Shown piece after piece: positions 28,871-40,154 of a stretch of 64,000 nucleotides of DNA; position 1 is the first letter of the stretch; each line of letters begins with the position of its first letter. A model generated the notes under the pieces. The model was not told the origin of the DNA, ran no database searches, and saw only the letters and a program-made list of their open reading frames with translations. Made by a program: the position numbers and the translations under genes. Origin of the DNA: Chaenocephalus aceratus (Eukaryota > Chordata > Actinopteri > Perciformes > Channichthyidae); contig CM043797.1 in assembly GCA_023974075.1 (NCBI GenBank), positions 744,001 through 808,000 of the forward strand, given 5' to 3'.

Positions 28871-31800
28871 GTCCCGACTCCAGCACCTCGTCTCCTGTTG
28901 GCTCTCGAGCCGACGCCAACTCCCCGTGTCCTGTCGGCATACCGGCCGACTCCAGCACCTCGTCTCCTGCTGGCATTCCAGCCGACGCCAGCTCCCCGTG
29001 TCCTGTCGGCGTACCGACCGTCTCAAGTCCCTTCTCAAGTCCCCTCTCGAGTCTCCTCTCGAGTTCCCTCTCGAGTCACCTCTCGAGTTCCCTCTCCAGT
29101 CTCCTCTCGAGTTACCTCTCAAGTCCCCTCTCGAGTCTCCTCTCGAGTTCCCTCTCAAGCCCTCTCTCGAGTCCCCTCTCGAGTTCCCTCTCGAGATTTC
29201 TCTCAAGTCACCTCTCAAGTCAACTCTCAAGTTTCCTCTCGAGTCCCCTCTCAAGTCACCTCTGGAGTCACCTCTCAAGTCTCTGTTCAAGTTCCCTCTC
29301 GAGTCACCTCTCAAGTTCCCTCTCGAGTCACCTCTCAAGTCAACTCTCAAGTCACCTCTCAAGTTCCCTCTTGAGATCCCTCTCAAGTCACCTCTCAAGT
29401 CAACTCTCAAGTCACCTCTCGAGTTCCCTCTCAAGCTCTCTCTCGAGTCCCTTCTCAAGTCTCCTCTCGAGTCTCCGTTCAAGTTCCCTCTTGAGATCCC
29501 TCTCAAGTCAACTCTCAAGTTTCCTCTCGAGTTCCCTCTCAAGCCCCCTCTCGAGTTCCCACTCGAGTCCCTACTCAAGTGCCGTTGGAGGTTCCGCTGG
29601 GGGTCCTGCCAACCCTATGTCCTGTGCCGTTGGAGGTTCCACTGGGGTTCCTTCCAGGTCCATGTCCTGTCCCGTTGGGGGTCCCGCCGACTACTCTCCT
29701 GCCGGGGGTCCTGCCAACCCTGTGTACTGTCCCGTTGGGGGTCCGGCAGACTCCTCTTCTGCCGGGGGTCCTGCCAACTCCATGCCTTGTCCCGTTGGAG
29801 GTCCCGCAGACTACTCTTCTGCCGGGGGTCCTGCCAACCCCATGTCCTGAGCCGTTGGAGGTCCCGCAGACTACTCTTCTGTCGGGGGTCCTGCCAACTC
29901 CATGTCTTGTCCCATTGGAGGTCCCGCAGACTACTCTTCTGCCGGGGGTCCTGCCAACCCTATGTCCCGTGCCGTTGGAGGTTCCGCCGACTGCTCTCCT
30001 GCCGGGGGTCCTGCCGGTCCTGTGTCGTCTTCCGTGGGGGATCTTGCCGACACCGGCTCCTGCCCGGCCTCCCAGCAGCCATGCCTCCATGCTCCAGTAC
30101 CGGCCCACGCAGCTTTGGTTCCATACTCCATTACCTGGCTTACACAGCCAGGGTCCAGGCTTCCGCTCCGCGCCCCAGCAGCCATGGTCCCTGCTCCAGA
30201 ACCGGACCTTACAGCCATGTTTCCGGCTCCAAAACCGGCCCACACAGCCATGATCCAGGCTTCAGCTCCGGACCTTACAGCCATGTTTCCGGCTCCAGGA
30301 CTGGATATTACAGCCATGTTTCCGGCTCCAGAACCGGCCCATGCAGCCATGGTCCCTGCACCAGAGCTGGCCCATACAGCCATGATTCCGGCCTCAGTTC
30401 CAGCCATGAGTCCGGCTCAAGTACCGGGCCCAGCAGCCATGGTTCCGGGCCCCAGTTCCATCCATGGTTCCGGCTCAAGTACCGGCCCCAGCAGTCATGG
30501 TCCCGACTCCGGCTCCTCGTCACCTGTTGACTCATCGGCCGACGCCAGCTCCGTGAGTCCTGTCGGCATACCGGCCGACTCCAGCACCTCGTCTCCTGCT
30601 GGCTCTCCTGCCGACGCTAGCTCCCCGTGTCCTGTCGGCGTACCGGCCGACTCCAGCACCTCGTCTCCTGTTGGCTCTCCAGCCGACACCAGCACCTCGT
30701 CTCCTGCCGGCTCCCCAGCCGACGCTAGCTCCCCGTGTCCTATCGGCGTACCGGCCGACTCCAGCACCTCGTCTCCTTTTGGCTCTCCAGCCAACGACAA
30801 CTCCCCGAGTCCTGTCGGCATACCAGCCGACTCCAGCACCTCGTCTCCTGCTGGCATTCCAGCCGACGCCAGCTCCCCGTGTCCTGTCGGCGTACCGACC
30901 GTCTCAAGTCCCTTCTCAAGTCCCCTCTCGAGTCTCCTCTCGAGTTCCCTCTCGAGTCTCCTCTCGAATTACCTCTCCAGTCCCCTCTCGAGTCTCCTCT
31001 CGAGTTCCCTCTCGATATTCCTCTCAAGTCACCTCTCAAGTCAACTCTCCAATTTCCTCTTGCGTCCCCTCTCAAGTCACCTCTCGAGTCACCTCTCGAG
31101 TCCCCTCGCGAGTCTCCTCTCGAGTTCCCTCTCGAGCCCTCTCGTCACCTCTCAAGTCAACACTCAAGTTTCCTCTCGAGTCCCCTCTCAAGTCACCTCT
31201 CGAGTCACCTCTCAAGTATCCTCTCGAGTTCCCTCTCAAGTATCCTTTCGAGTTCCCTCTCGACTCTCCTCTCGAGTCCCCTCTCAAGTCTCCGTTCAAG
31301 TTCCCTCTCAAGTCACCTCTCAAGTTCCCTCTCGAGATCCCTCTCAAGTCACCTCTCAAGTCAACTCTCAAGTCACCTCTCGAGTTCCCTCTCAAGCTCT
31401 CTCTCGAGTCCCTTCTCAAGTCTCCTCTCGAGTCTCCGTTCAAGTTCCCTCTTGAGATCCCTCTCAAGTCAACTCTCAAGTTTCCTCTCGAGTTCCCTCT
31501 CAAGCCCCCTCTCGAGTTCCCACTCGAGTCCCTACTCAAGTGCCGTTGGAGGTTCCGCTGGGGGTCCTGCCAACCCTATGTCCTGTGCCGTTGGAGGTTC
31601 CACTGGGGTTCCTTCCAGCTCCATGTCCTGTCCCGTTGGGGGTCCCGCCGACTACTCTCCTGCCGGGGGTCCTGCCAACCCTGTGTACTGTCCCGTTGGG
31701 GGTCCGGCAGACTCCTCTTCTGCCGGGGGTCCTGCCAACTCCATGCCTTGTCCCGTTGGAGGTCCCGCAGACTACTCTTCTGCCGGGGGTCCTGCCAACC

Positions 31801-33890
31801 CCATGTCCTGAGCCGTTGGAGGTCCCGCAGACTACTCTTCTGTCGGGGGTCCTGCCAACTCCATGTCTTGTCCCATTGGAGGTCCCGCAGACTACTCTTC
31901 TGCCGGGGGTCCTGCCAACCCTATGTCCCGTGCCGTTGGAGGTTCCGCCGACTGCTCTCCTGCCGGGGGTCCTGCCGGTCCTGTGTCGTCTTCCGTGGGG
32001 GATCTTGCCGACACCGGCTCCTGCCCGGCCTCCCAGCAGCCATGCCTCCATGCTCCAGTACCGGCCCACGCAGCTTTGGTTCCATACTCCATTACCTGGC
32101 TTACACAGCCAGGGTCCAGGCTTCCGCTCCGCGCCCCAGCAGCCATGGTCCCTGCTCCAGAACCGGACCTTACAGCCATGTTTCCGGCTCCAAAACCGGC
32201 CCACACAGCCATGATCCAGGCTTCAGCTCCGGACCTTACAGCCATGTTTCCGGCTCCAGGACTGGATATTACAGCCATGTTTCCGGCTCCAGAACCGGCC
32301 CATGCAGCCATGGTCCCTGCACCAGAGCTGGCCCATACAGCCATGATTCCGGCCTCAGTTCCAGCCATGAGTCCGGCTCAAGTACCGGGCCCAGCAGCCA
32401 TGGTTCCGGGCCCCAGTTCCATCCATGGTTCCGGCTCAAGTACCGGCCCCAGCAGTCATGGTCCCGACTCCGGCTCCTCGTCACCTGTTGACTCATCGGC
32501 CGACGCCAGCTCCGTGAGTCCTGTCGGCATACCGGCCGACTCCAGCACCTCGTCTCCTGCTGGCTCTCCTGCCGACGCTAGCTCCCCGTGTCCTGTCGGC
32601 GTACCGGCCGACTCCAGCACCTCGTCTCCTGTTGGCTCTCCAGCCGACACCAGCACCTCGTCTCCTGCCGGCTCCCCAGCCGACGCTAGCTCCCCGTGTC
32701 CTATCGGCGTACCGGCCGACTCCAGCACCTCGTCTCCTTTTGGCTCTCCAGCCAACGACAACTCCCCGAGTCCTGTCGGCATACCAGCCGACTCCAGCAC
32801 CTCATCTCCTGCTGGCATTCCAGCCGACGCCAGCTCCCCGTGTCCTGTCGGCGTACCGACCGTCTCAAGTCCCTTCTCAAGTCCCCTCTCGAGTCTCCTC
32901 TCGAGTTCCCTCTCGAGTCTCCTCTCGAATTACCTCTCCAGTCCCCTCTCGAGTCTCCTCTCGAGTTCCCTCTCGATATTCCTCTCAAGTCACCTCTCAA
33001 GTCAACTCTCAAATTTCCTCTTGCGTCCCCTCTCAAGTCACCTCTCGAGTCACCTCTCGAGTCCCCTCGCGAGTCTCCTCTCGAGTTCCCTCTCGAGCCC
33101 TCTCGTCACCTCTCAAGTCAACACTCAAGTTTCCTCTCGAGTCCCCTCTCAAGTCACCTCTCGAGTCACCTCTCAAGTATCCTCTCGAGTTCCCTCTCAA
33201 GTATCCTTTCGAGTTCCCTCTCGACTCTCCTCTCGAGTCCCCTCTCAAGTCTCCGTTCAAGTTCCCTCTCAAGTCACCTCTCAAGTTCCCTCTCGAGATC
33301 CCTCTCAAGTCACCTCTCAAGTCAACTCTCAAGTCACCTCTCGAGTTCCCTCTCAAGCTCTCTCTCTCTCTCGAGTCCCTTCTCAAGTCTCCTCTCGAGT
33401 CTCCGTTCAAGTTCCCTCTCGAGATCCCTCTCAAGTCAGCTCTCAAGTTTCCTCTTGAGTTCCCTCTCAAGCCCTCTCTCGAATCCCTACTCAAGTGCCG
33501 TTGGAGGTTCCGCTGGGGTTCCTGCCAGCTCCATGTCCTGTCCCGTTGGGGGTCCCGCCGACTACTCTCCTGCCGGGGGTCCTGCCAACCCTGTGTCCTG
33601 CCAACCCTGTGTCCTGTCCCGTTGGGGGTCCTGCAGATTCCTCTTCTGCCGGGGGTCCTGCCAACTCTGTGTCCTGTCCCGTTGGGGGACCCGCAGAATC
33701 CTCTTCTGCCGGGGGTCCTGCCAACCCCATGTCCTGAGCTGTTGGAGGTCCCGCAGACTACTCTTCTGCCGGGGGTCCTGCCAACCCTATGTCCCGTTCC
33801 GTTGGAGGTTCCGCCGACTGCTCTCCTGCCGGGGGTCCTGCCGGCCCTGTGTCCTCTTCCGTGGGGGATCTTGCCGACACCGGCTCCTGC
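28871..33890 (+). repeat. Gypsy-associated proline/serine-rich repeat region with nested tandem duplication
   Basis: This is low-complexity sequence open in several frames on both strands. It has three alternating blocks: (a) 'ccggcctctccagccgac'-like units encoding SSPVGSPAD-type peptides; (b) '(c)tctcaagt/tctcgagt' 9-15-bp units; (c) 'cctgccgggggtcctgccaa' ~60-bp units (29580-30060). A block of 1,961 bp is repeated: positions 29575-30860 correspond to 31536-32820 almost base for base, and a third, shorter copy follows (32813-33890). Length differences (~80 bp) lie in block (b). Such variable proline-rich DNA is commonly found between pol and the 3' LTR of fish gypsy elements. I do not treat the long overlapping frames as genes. 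Confidence 0.75.
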
Positions 33891-34191
33891 CCGGCCTCCG
33901 GAGCTGTCCGGTCTTCGCCCTCGAGCCCGGTCCCCTGAGTTTGCCCGCTGTGGTCTTCACCCCTCCTCGAACTCTGTCTTGCCCCCAGGCCGTCCGCCCG
34001 AGACCCCCTTTTTGAACTCTGGCTTGCCCCTGGGCCGTCCGCCCGAGACCCCTTCCTGGTCCTCTGCCGTGCCCTGGGCTGTCAGTCAAGGCCCGTCCTC
34101 CGGACCCCATCCTCCCACCCTGCTGGACGTTTTGGATTTATTTTTGTTTAGGGAGATCTAGTATCCGTCCCTTGAGGGGGGGGGGGGGTTC
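33891..34191 (+). mobile_element. Ty3/gypsy 3' end: pre-LTR region and polypurine tract
   Basis: Unlike the repeats before it, this piece is not tandem. It ends 'gggagatctagtatccgtcc' then 'cttgagggggg...gg' (34171-34189), a polypurine tract directly before the LTR start TGTCAGGATT at 34192. This arrangement ('..tccgcccttgaggggggg..ctgtcA') is typical of fish gypsy elements. Gag and pol are not found upstream in the window. Confidence 0.7.
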
Positions 34192-34301
34192 TGTCAGGAT
34201 TATTATGTCATGTCACGTTTCTATGTCTAGTTGTGGGTGTTTCTCCGTTCTCCTTGTCATGTTTCCTCCCTGTATATTGTCTGGTCTCTTTTCCCTGTGT
34301 T
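34192..34301 (+). repeat. Gypsy 3' LTR, left part (split by DIRS)
   Basis: Begins TGTCAGGATTATTATGTCAT right after the polypurine tract. It is interrupted at 34301/34302 and continues at 40155. Confidence 0.75.
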
Positions 34302-34455
34302 CTATTTCGTATAAGGCTTCGCCCTCTAAGGCTATCGCTATTGGGTAAACCCCACTGCACGTGTGCAGCACTGACAGACTTATTCCACGCCCACCTACGA
34401 CGTGGGCCCCACCTACGACGTGGGCCCCACCTCCGGGCTCACTTCCGTATAAATA
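34302..34455 (+). repeat. DIRS 5' inverted terminal repeat
   Basis: From 'gccctctaaggctatcgcta' through 'acgacgtgggccccacctcc' to 'ggctcacttccgtataaata' it is the reverse complement of 39994-40125. The outermost ~22 bp (CTATTTCGTATAAGGCTTCG) are unique to this end. A short 'cacctacgacgtgggcccca' unit is tandemly doubled here. Confidence 0.9.
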
Positions 34456-34589
34456 GGAAGTAGGCCCTACAATCCGCTCCTACTTTTCTTCAGCACTCCG
34501 TTGCAGAAGCATTGACAGGCAACAACGGTTCTTTTGAGAGCTACCTCTGAAAAACAAAGATTCCTCCTAAAAAGCTTTGTTTTTCTAAC

Positions 34590-35117
34590 ATGGAGACTGG
34601 ACAGGAAAGTCAAGGCTGTGTCAGGGATTGCCTCGTGTGCGGGTCGGGCTACATCATGAGCTTTGACAGGCACTCACAGTGTGAGTCCTGCCTGGGATTA
34701 GAGCATGCGAACGCTGCTCTCATTCCCGGGGTAGCATGCTCGCATTGTGCCCGTCTCCCGCTGGCCCTCAGACAGCAGAGAGAGGACGCTCTCGCTGCTG
34801 CATCTGCCGAGAACGATTGGCACGTCCGGGAGGAGTACTCCGGGGACAAAGCCATTGATTTTCTGGATCAGAGTGGAGGGCACGAGTCGGACGACTACGT
34901 CCCCTCCATACAGGGATCAACGGGGGATTCCCCCATTATCTCTCCCCTCCGGACGGAGGAGACAGATAGGGAAACCGGTGTAGGTCCGATGTATGATCCC
35001 GTGATCCCTATCTCCGCCAACACGGCATTGCCGTCGATTGGCGGGATTCTCCTGGAACTGCCAGAGATCATATCCAAGGCGGCCGCCTGGAGAAATCTCC
35101 CCGTTCCCCTAGCTTAG
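34590..35117 (+). CDS. DIRS gag N-terminal part with Cys/His cluster, 175 aa
   Basis: The protein begins METGQESQGC and has C14-x2-C17 ... H28-x2-C31-x2-C34-LG-x2-H39 ... C50-x2-C53-x2-LP. This is the zinc-binding N-terminal pattern of fish DIRS gag-like ORFs. An acidic central part follows. The frame stops at 35115 within a region that reads on as SSPTDDMSGV in the same phase. Directly after, ~500 bp of unrelated sequence interrupts the gene. Confidence 0.75.
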   Translation: METGQESQGCVRDCLVCGSGYIMSFDRHSQCESCLGLEHANAALIPGVACSHCARLPLALRQQREDALAAASAENDWHVREEYSGDKAIDFLDQSGGHESDDYVPSIQGSTGDSPIISPLRTEETDRETGVGPMYDPVIPISANTALPSIGGILLELPEIISKAAAWRNLPVPLA

Positions 35118-35129
35118 GAGAGCTCGCCG

Positions 35130-35655
35130 ACGGATGATATGTCCGGGGTTGTTAAGCTCAAAGAGCGCTACAGGCTGAACCCTCAATACAAGCACGGAAG
35201 AGAGGAGACGTGAGTATGGAAGTAAAATGATTTATTTCCCATTCAAAACTCACACCATACTGCTGGGGAATTACTAATCCGGATCTGGGAATTACTAGGG
35301 GGGGGAGAGTGGAGGTCCGTGGTTGATGATCCGGAGGATGTCGGAGAGAGCAGGCTGGAGCCGGGGTTCGGAGATTTGCAGCGGAACACGGGTGAGATGA
35401 GCCGGGGAATCAGAGTTCAATAGAGTGAGCAGGCTGGAGCTGGTAGTGATGATAATCCGAGGTTCGCTGACGAGGTGGTGTTGGCTGGACGTGGCAGGCA
35501 GAGTAGTTGACAGATTCTGGGCAGAGAAATACAGGTTTTAGTATAAAACTTAGACTTGGAAACTAGGTTTAGTTTTCTAGAAATCACTACGTGTTACCAG
35601 TGTATCTTTCACGACGAACTGGTGAATACTGGATGAGGAAGCCGGGTATTTAAGC
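35130..35655. other. Unexplained ~520-bp insertion inside DIRS gag
   Basis: Between the N-terminal gag ORF and its apparent continuation (from about 35680) lies non-coding sequence starting around 'gttaagctcaaagagcgcta' and ending 'tatttaagcaggtgtgggtg'. It has repeated 'gagcaggctggagc' motifs (35360, 35426). It looks like a short LTR- or TRIM-like insertion but I found no duplicated flanks. Confidence 0.45.
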
Positions 35656-35659
35656 AGGT

Positions 35660-38596
35660 GTGGGTGAGTGGATAATCACGGCATTCTTTGGGGCTAGGCA
35701 GGCCAGCTCGGTTTCCGGACGGCAACCCATGCTGGCTGCCACCAAAGACAGGTTTGTCGCCAAACAGACGGACCGGATGCACCAGTGTGCTTTCCAGGCG
35801 TCAGTGGCGGCAAATAACATAGCGTTGCTGACAAACTCCATGGTGGAAATGTCGGAACAGTCTAAAACTATGTCCTCAGGGGAGGCTGAGGAGATAGGCA
35901 AGGCGGCCAGTACTGCACTCACCCTGTGCGCAGCAGTCGCAGTCTCGCAGGCGCGGATTGCGGCATGGGCGACACAGGTCCACCGGTATCTCTGGCTACA
36001 GCAGGGGAATATACCGGAGGGTGCAGGAAAAGATCTTCTGGAGGCTCCAATTAGTCCGGACAGACTATTTGGACCACAGTTCCATGCCATGGTGGAAGGT
36101 ATGAAGTCTGCTTCAGAGCAAGCAGACGACATAAGGCGTCATGCTAGCTGGCTACAGGACAAACGTCCGCAGCGACAGCAGCGTCAGCAACGACAGCATC
36201 CGCAGCCCCCGCTACAGTCTCAACGGGGGCAGAGTGGGCAGCGGCGAGAGCAGCAACGGCGAGAGCAGCAACGGCGTCAGCACCGACAGGATGAGAGTCG
36301 GGGTGTGATGCAGCGTGTGGAGACCCCTTCACAGCCCTTCAGGGTGGGGCCCCCCTTGGGTTGCGTCACGAGCAACGGCGGCAAGGGCTCTGGCATGGCT
36401 AGTCACCATGACTACCACAGCACAACAAAAACAGGTACGCCCGCTCTCAGAGCGATGCTCAGAGTGGAGCTATGTTTAATGGACGGATGGATGAGCAGGC
36501 TGATCAGCAGAGGGTACTCTCTGCAATTTGCCTCCCCCCCCCCGCAGTTCAATGGGATTCAGGAAACACTTCTGTCATCCCAAGAACAGTGCCTGGCGCT
36601 CCAGACGGAGCTGCAGGAACTCCTGGTAAAAAGTGCGATTTCCAGGGTTCCTCAGGGGGAAGAAAATCGGGGGTTTTACTCCCGTTATTTTCTTATCCCG
36701 AAAAAGGCCGGGGGGATGAGACCCATCCTAGATCTGTCAGCATTCAACAGAGTGATACGGAAAAGACCGTTTCACATGCTGACAATCAAACAGGTAATGG
36801 AGTGTGTTCACCAGGGAGATTGGTGCACCTCTATAGACCTGAAGGATGCTTACTTCCATATAACCATCATCCCAAAACACAGGAAATTCCTGCGTTTTTT
36901 CCAGGGAATATCGTACCAGTTCAATCGACTGCCGTTCGGATATTCCCTGGCTCCACGCACTTTTTCAAAGTGTGTGGAGACGGCGCTGGAGCCGCTACGC
37001 AGAGGAGGGATGAGAGTGTTATTTTATCTGGACGACCTGCTGTTGCTGGCTCGCTCCAGAGAGGAAGCTGCTTTACAGACGGTACAGCTCGTATCACACC
37101 TGTCAAGCCTGGGTTTCATAATCAATTGGGAGAAGAGCTGTCCTCTTCCATCCCAGATCATCATGTATTTGGGGATGGAATTCAACTCAGCCCGCATGAG
37201 AGCACGACTCTCACAGCGGAGAGTGGAGAATCTGACAGCTCTCCTCAGGCGCGTCACACCCGGCAGGGACAGCCCTTTCCGTGATGCAGCTGTTGGGCAT
37301 GATGTCAGCTGGTCACGTGGTGATCCCCCTGGGTCTCCTTTACACGAGGAGACTTCAGAGGTGGTTCATTCGCCTGCGCATCGACCCCGTGCGTCAGAGG
37401 AGACGCATGGTGTGCGTTCCTCCATCCGTAGGGTTAGATCTGACCTACTGGAAAAATTCCCACATCCTGTCGGTGGGGGTTCCCCTCAGCAGAGTGACGT
37501 CACACACCTCGGTGTTTACAGACGCATCGCTCTCAGGGTGGGGAGGAACATGCATGTCGCAGGCAGTGGGGGGACAGTGGCCGCCGCACATGTCCCTTCA
37601 TATAAATGCGCTGGAATTACTCGCCGTATGGAGAGTAATTCAGCACTTTGCCCCGTTGCTGTGGAATCATCATGTGATGATTCGGACAGACAACAAACCG
37701 GGGCCTACATAAATCGTCAGGGAGGTGTACGATCAGCGCAGCTGCTGGACACAGCCAGGCGGCTGTTGTGCTGGGCGCGCACACACATGATCTCGATCAG
37801 AGCAGTGTATATTCCCGGCGAGCTGAACAGAGGGGCAGATCTCATGTCCAGAGGAGGTCCTCGACAAGGGGACTGGAGCCTCCACCCCGAGCTGGTCTCC
37901 CAAGTGTGGAGCAGGTTCGGGACAGCAGAGGTGGATCTGTTCGCTGCTCGCGGGAACGCGCAGTGTGCTCTCTGGTTCTCCCTGAGAAGGCAGGATCACC
38001 CCCCTCTGGGGGTGGACGCGTTCGCACACATACCTTGGCCCAGGGTGTTACTGTACGCTTTCCCACCAGTCCCTCTGATCCCTCGGTTCCTGGACCGAGT
38101 GCAGGAGGAGCGACTGGTAGCGGTCTTAATAGCCCCGGAGCGCACGGGAGCGTCCTGGTTTCCCTGCATGCAGCGGATGCTGCTCCCAGGTGGAGGGAGC
38201 AATCAGCGGTCACCCAGTGTTAGGCCAACGTTTGTGGGCATGGCCCCTGAACGGGAACACTTAGAGGGGCTCGGCCTCTCTCAAGATGTTGTGAGGACTA
38301 TTCAGGGGTCCAGAGCCGCGTCCACCAGGGCGTTATACACAACCAAATGGACGGCGTTCCAACGGTGGTGTGTAGGAAAAGGCGTGGACCCCGTGGCGTG
38401 TCCCCTGCCTCTCGTGCTGTCATTTCTCCAGCTGTTGCTGGACAGGAAATTGGCCCATAGCACGATAAAAACGTATGCGGCTGCCATCTCGTCATGCCAT
38501 GTAGGGTTTGGGGTCAGCACGGTGTTTAGTCACCCGCTGACAAAACGTTTCCTACGAGGAGTACAGAGACTCAGAGACCGGTATCACGCGCTTTAG
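35660..38596 (+). pseudogene. DIRS gag C-part, reverse transcriptase, RNase H and recombinase N-part (frameshifted)
   Basis: Read in order: gag-like helical segment (to ~36130), a Q/R-rich stretch (36150-36300), RT with FLIPKKAGGMRPILDLSAFN, DLKDAYFHI and the catalytic YLDD (residues 456-459, nt 37025-37036). Then the frame shifts: RNase H (VFTDASLSGWGG ... INALELLAVW ... RTDNK) is read +1 between about 37272 and 37700, after which the first frame resumes (YIPGELNRGADLMSR). The tyrosine-recombinase N-terminal SAM-like domain begins near 38300 (STRALYTTKWTAFQRWC) and is broken by a frameshift at about 38595. The order gag-RT-RH-YR is DIRS-type, and the compensating shifts mark it as decayed. 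Confidence 0.9.
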
Positions 38597-39290
38597 CGCC
38601 TCAATGGGATTTGGCTGTAGTGCTGTGCGCACTAGGTAAAGCCCCTTTTGAACCGCTGGATCAAGTTCCCCTGAAGTTTCTGTCAGCCAAGGTAGCGCTG
38701 CTCCTGGCTCCGACGTCAGCTAAAAGGTGAGTGATTTGTCTGCTCTCTCTGTGGCTCCGTCATGTCTCCAGATCCAAGGAGATGGCAGCTCAGCTGTGTT
38801 ACGCCCGAACCCGGCGTTTATGCCGAAGGTGATCACAAACTCGTTCAGATCGAGAGCGATAACGTTGGAGGGCTTCTTTCCTCCGCCTCACACATCAGAG
38901 GAGGAAGCCACATCTCATCTCCTCTGTCCCGTGCGCGCGCTGGCATGCTATGTTACACGCACGGCTGCGTTACGCAAATCCCAGCGTCTGTTTGTGCATT
39001 ATAGAGAGCGCTCATTAGGGCAGCCTCTATCTGCACAGCGCCTGTCACACTGGCTGGGTGAGGCGGTGTCACAGGCGTATGTTTCCTCTGGGTTGGATCC
39101 ACCGGAGAACATTAAAGCGCACAGCACCAGAGGAATATCAACTTCTGCGGCATTGTTCGGAGGAATGACAGTGGAAGACATTTGCACTGCTGCATCTTGG
39201 TCTTCACCCTGTTCGTTTATTCGTTTTTATTTGAGGGATGTCTCCCATTCCTCTCTGACACACTCAGTACTGAATAGTCTGCCAGATTGA
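38597..39290 (+). pseudogene. DIRS tyrosine recombinase C-terminal catalytic part
   Basis: 38605-38726 continues the recombinase in another frame (PQWDLAVVLCALGKAPFEPL ... LTSAKR-like). One missing G near 38727 shifts it again, and the open frame to 39290 follows. That frame holds HSTRG (His at nt 39120, Arg at 39129) and the segment FIRFYLRDV with the candidate nucleophile Tyr. These are the H-x2-R and Y of phage-integrase-type recombinases. At least two frameshifts inactivate this copy. Confidence 0.88.
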
Positions 39291-39611
39291 GGAATATCGG
39301 GGTTTTTCCAAATTGCAGGCCTCTCTCCTGCCTGTCGGCATGTAGAACGCGGCCGTTGCTCCCCTCTCTTGATCGTTTTTAACAAGTAAGACTTAAAAAA
39401 ACTCTACTTTTTAAACGACAGGTAGCCCGAGTAAGCCTACCTTCGTTCCTTGATGGGGAAATATTCATTGTTTAATGCTATATTCCCTGGGAACGTGATG
39501 CTCCATTTACGCACGGCGAAATGGACATGGGTTATTAACTGAGTAGGTGTGTTTTGTGCTTCTGGTAACGGACGGAACCAGTGGGGCGTAGACTACATCC
39601 TGCTTCGCCCT
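39291..39611 (+). other. DIRS 3' untranslated region
   Basis: Non-coding region between the recombinase stop and the internal complementary region. No other feature recognised. Confidence 0.6.
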
Positions 39612-39718
39612 TAACCCAATAGCGATAGCCTTAGAGGGCGAAGCCTTATACGAAATAGGACTAGGGTTACGTAATGTAACCCAGCTTCTATGAGTATAGG
39701 CGCAGCCCTCTAAGGTTC
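39612..39718. repeat. DIRS internal complementary region
   Basis: 39612-39659 is the reverse complement of the left tip (cccaatagcgatagcctta ... tacgaaatagg). 39660-39718 is the reverse complement of the right tip (actagggttacgtaatgtaa ... gagtataggcgcagcc). The junction at 39659/39660 reproduces the joined ends. Confidence 0.95.
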
Positions 39719-39993
39719 GGGCCCCACTGGCTGGATTCTGGGTAGTGTAGTGTTTTCTGCCATCCTTTACTCCTGGGAATGGACGCTCACATTGCCTTTA
39801 AGGGCAACCGGCATAAACGAATGCCGTGCTTCCATGAGCGTCACATCCCGACGCAGATGGGAATACATTGCAATCAGTTGAAAGCTATTTGCGTCCCTTT
39901 ATGACGCTGAAGGAGCCTTGGAGCGTCACAATTGGACGCCACGGACACTGACCAAACGTCGCTATTGGATGCTTAGGGAGTGAGAGTGTGTTG

Positions 39994-40154
39994 ATTTATA
40001 CGGAAGTGAGCCCGGAGGTGGGGCCCACGTCGTAGGTGGGCGTGGAATAAGTCTGTCAGTGCTGCACACGTGCAGTGGGGTTTACCCAATAGCGATAGCC
40101 TTAGAGGGCTGCGCCTATACTCATAGAAGTTGGGTTACAATACGTAACCCTAGT
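39994..40154 (-). repeat. DIRS 3' inverted terminal repeat
   Basis: Inverted copy of the 5' repeat plus a tip unique to this end, '..cctatactcatagaagttg' ... 'acgtaaccctagt'. Confidence 0.9.

Larger units (their letters stand above)
34302..40154 (+). mobile_element. DIRS-type tyrosine-recombinase retrotransposon, 5,853 bp
   Basis: Non-identical inverted ends flank gag, RT, RNase H and tyrosine-recombinase coding remnants. An internal complementary region at 39612-39718 is made of the reverse complement of the left tip joined to that of the right tip, as expected for the circle-junction template of DIRS replication. No target duplication is seen, which is also expected for tyrosine-recombinase insertion: the LTR reads 'ttttccctgtgtt|tttcatgtctgtcg' across the gap. 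The coding frames contain several frameshifts, so this copy is probably inactive. Confidence 0.95.

Noticed and set aside
28834..34161. Very long overlapping open frames (300-600 codons) on both strands
   Set aside because: They are low-complexity products of minisatellites open in several frames at once, with no domain. They were treated as repeat DNA of a gypsy 3' region, not as host genes.
36144..38520. Multiple frames antisense or in alternate phase to the DIRS polyprotein
   Set aside because: Shadows of the RT/RH/YR coding region. Only the +1 frame carrying RNase H (37281-37712) is real and is described with the pseudogene.
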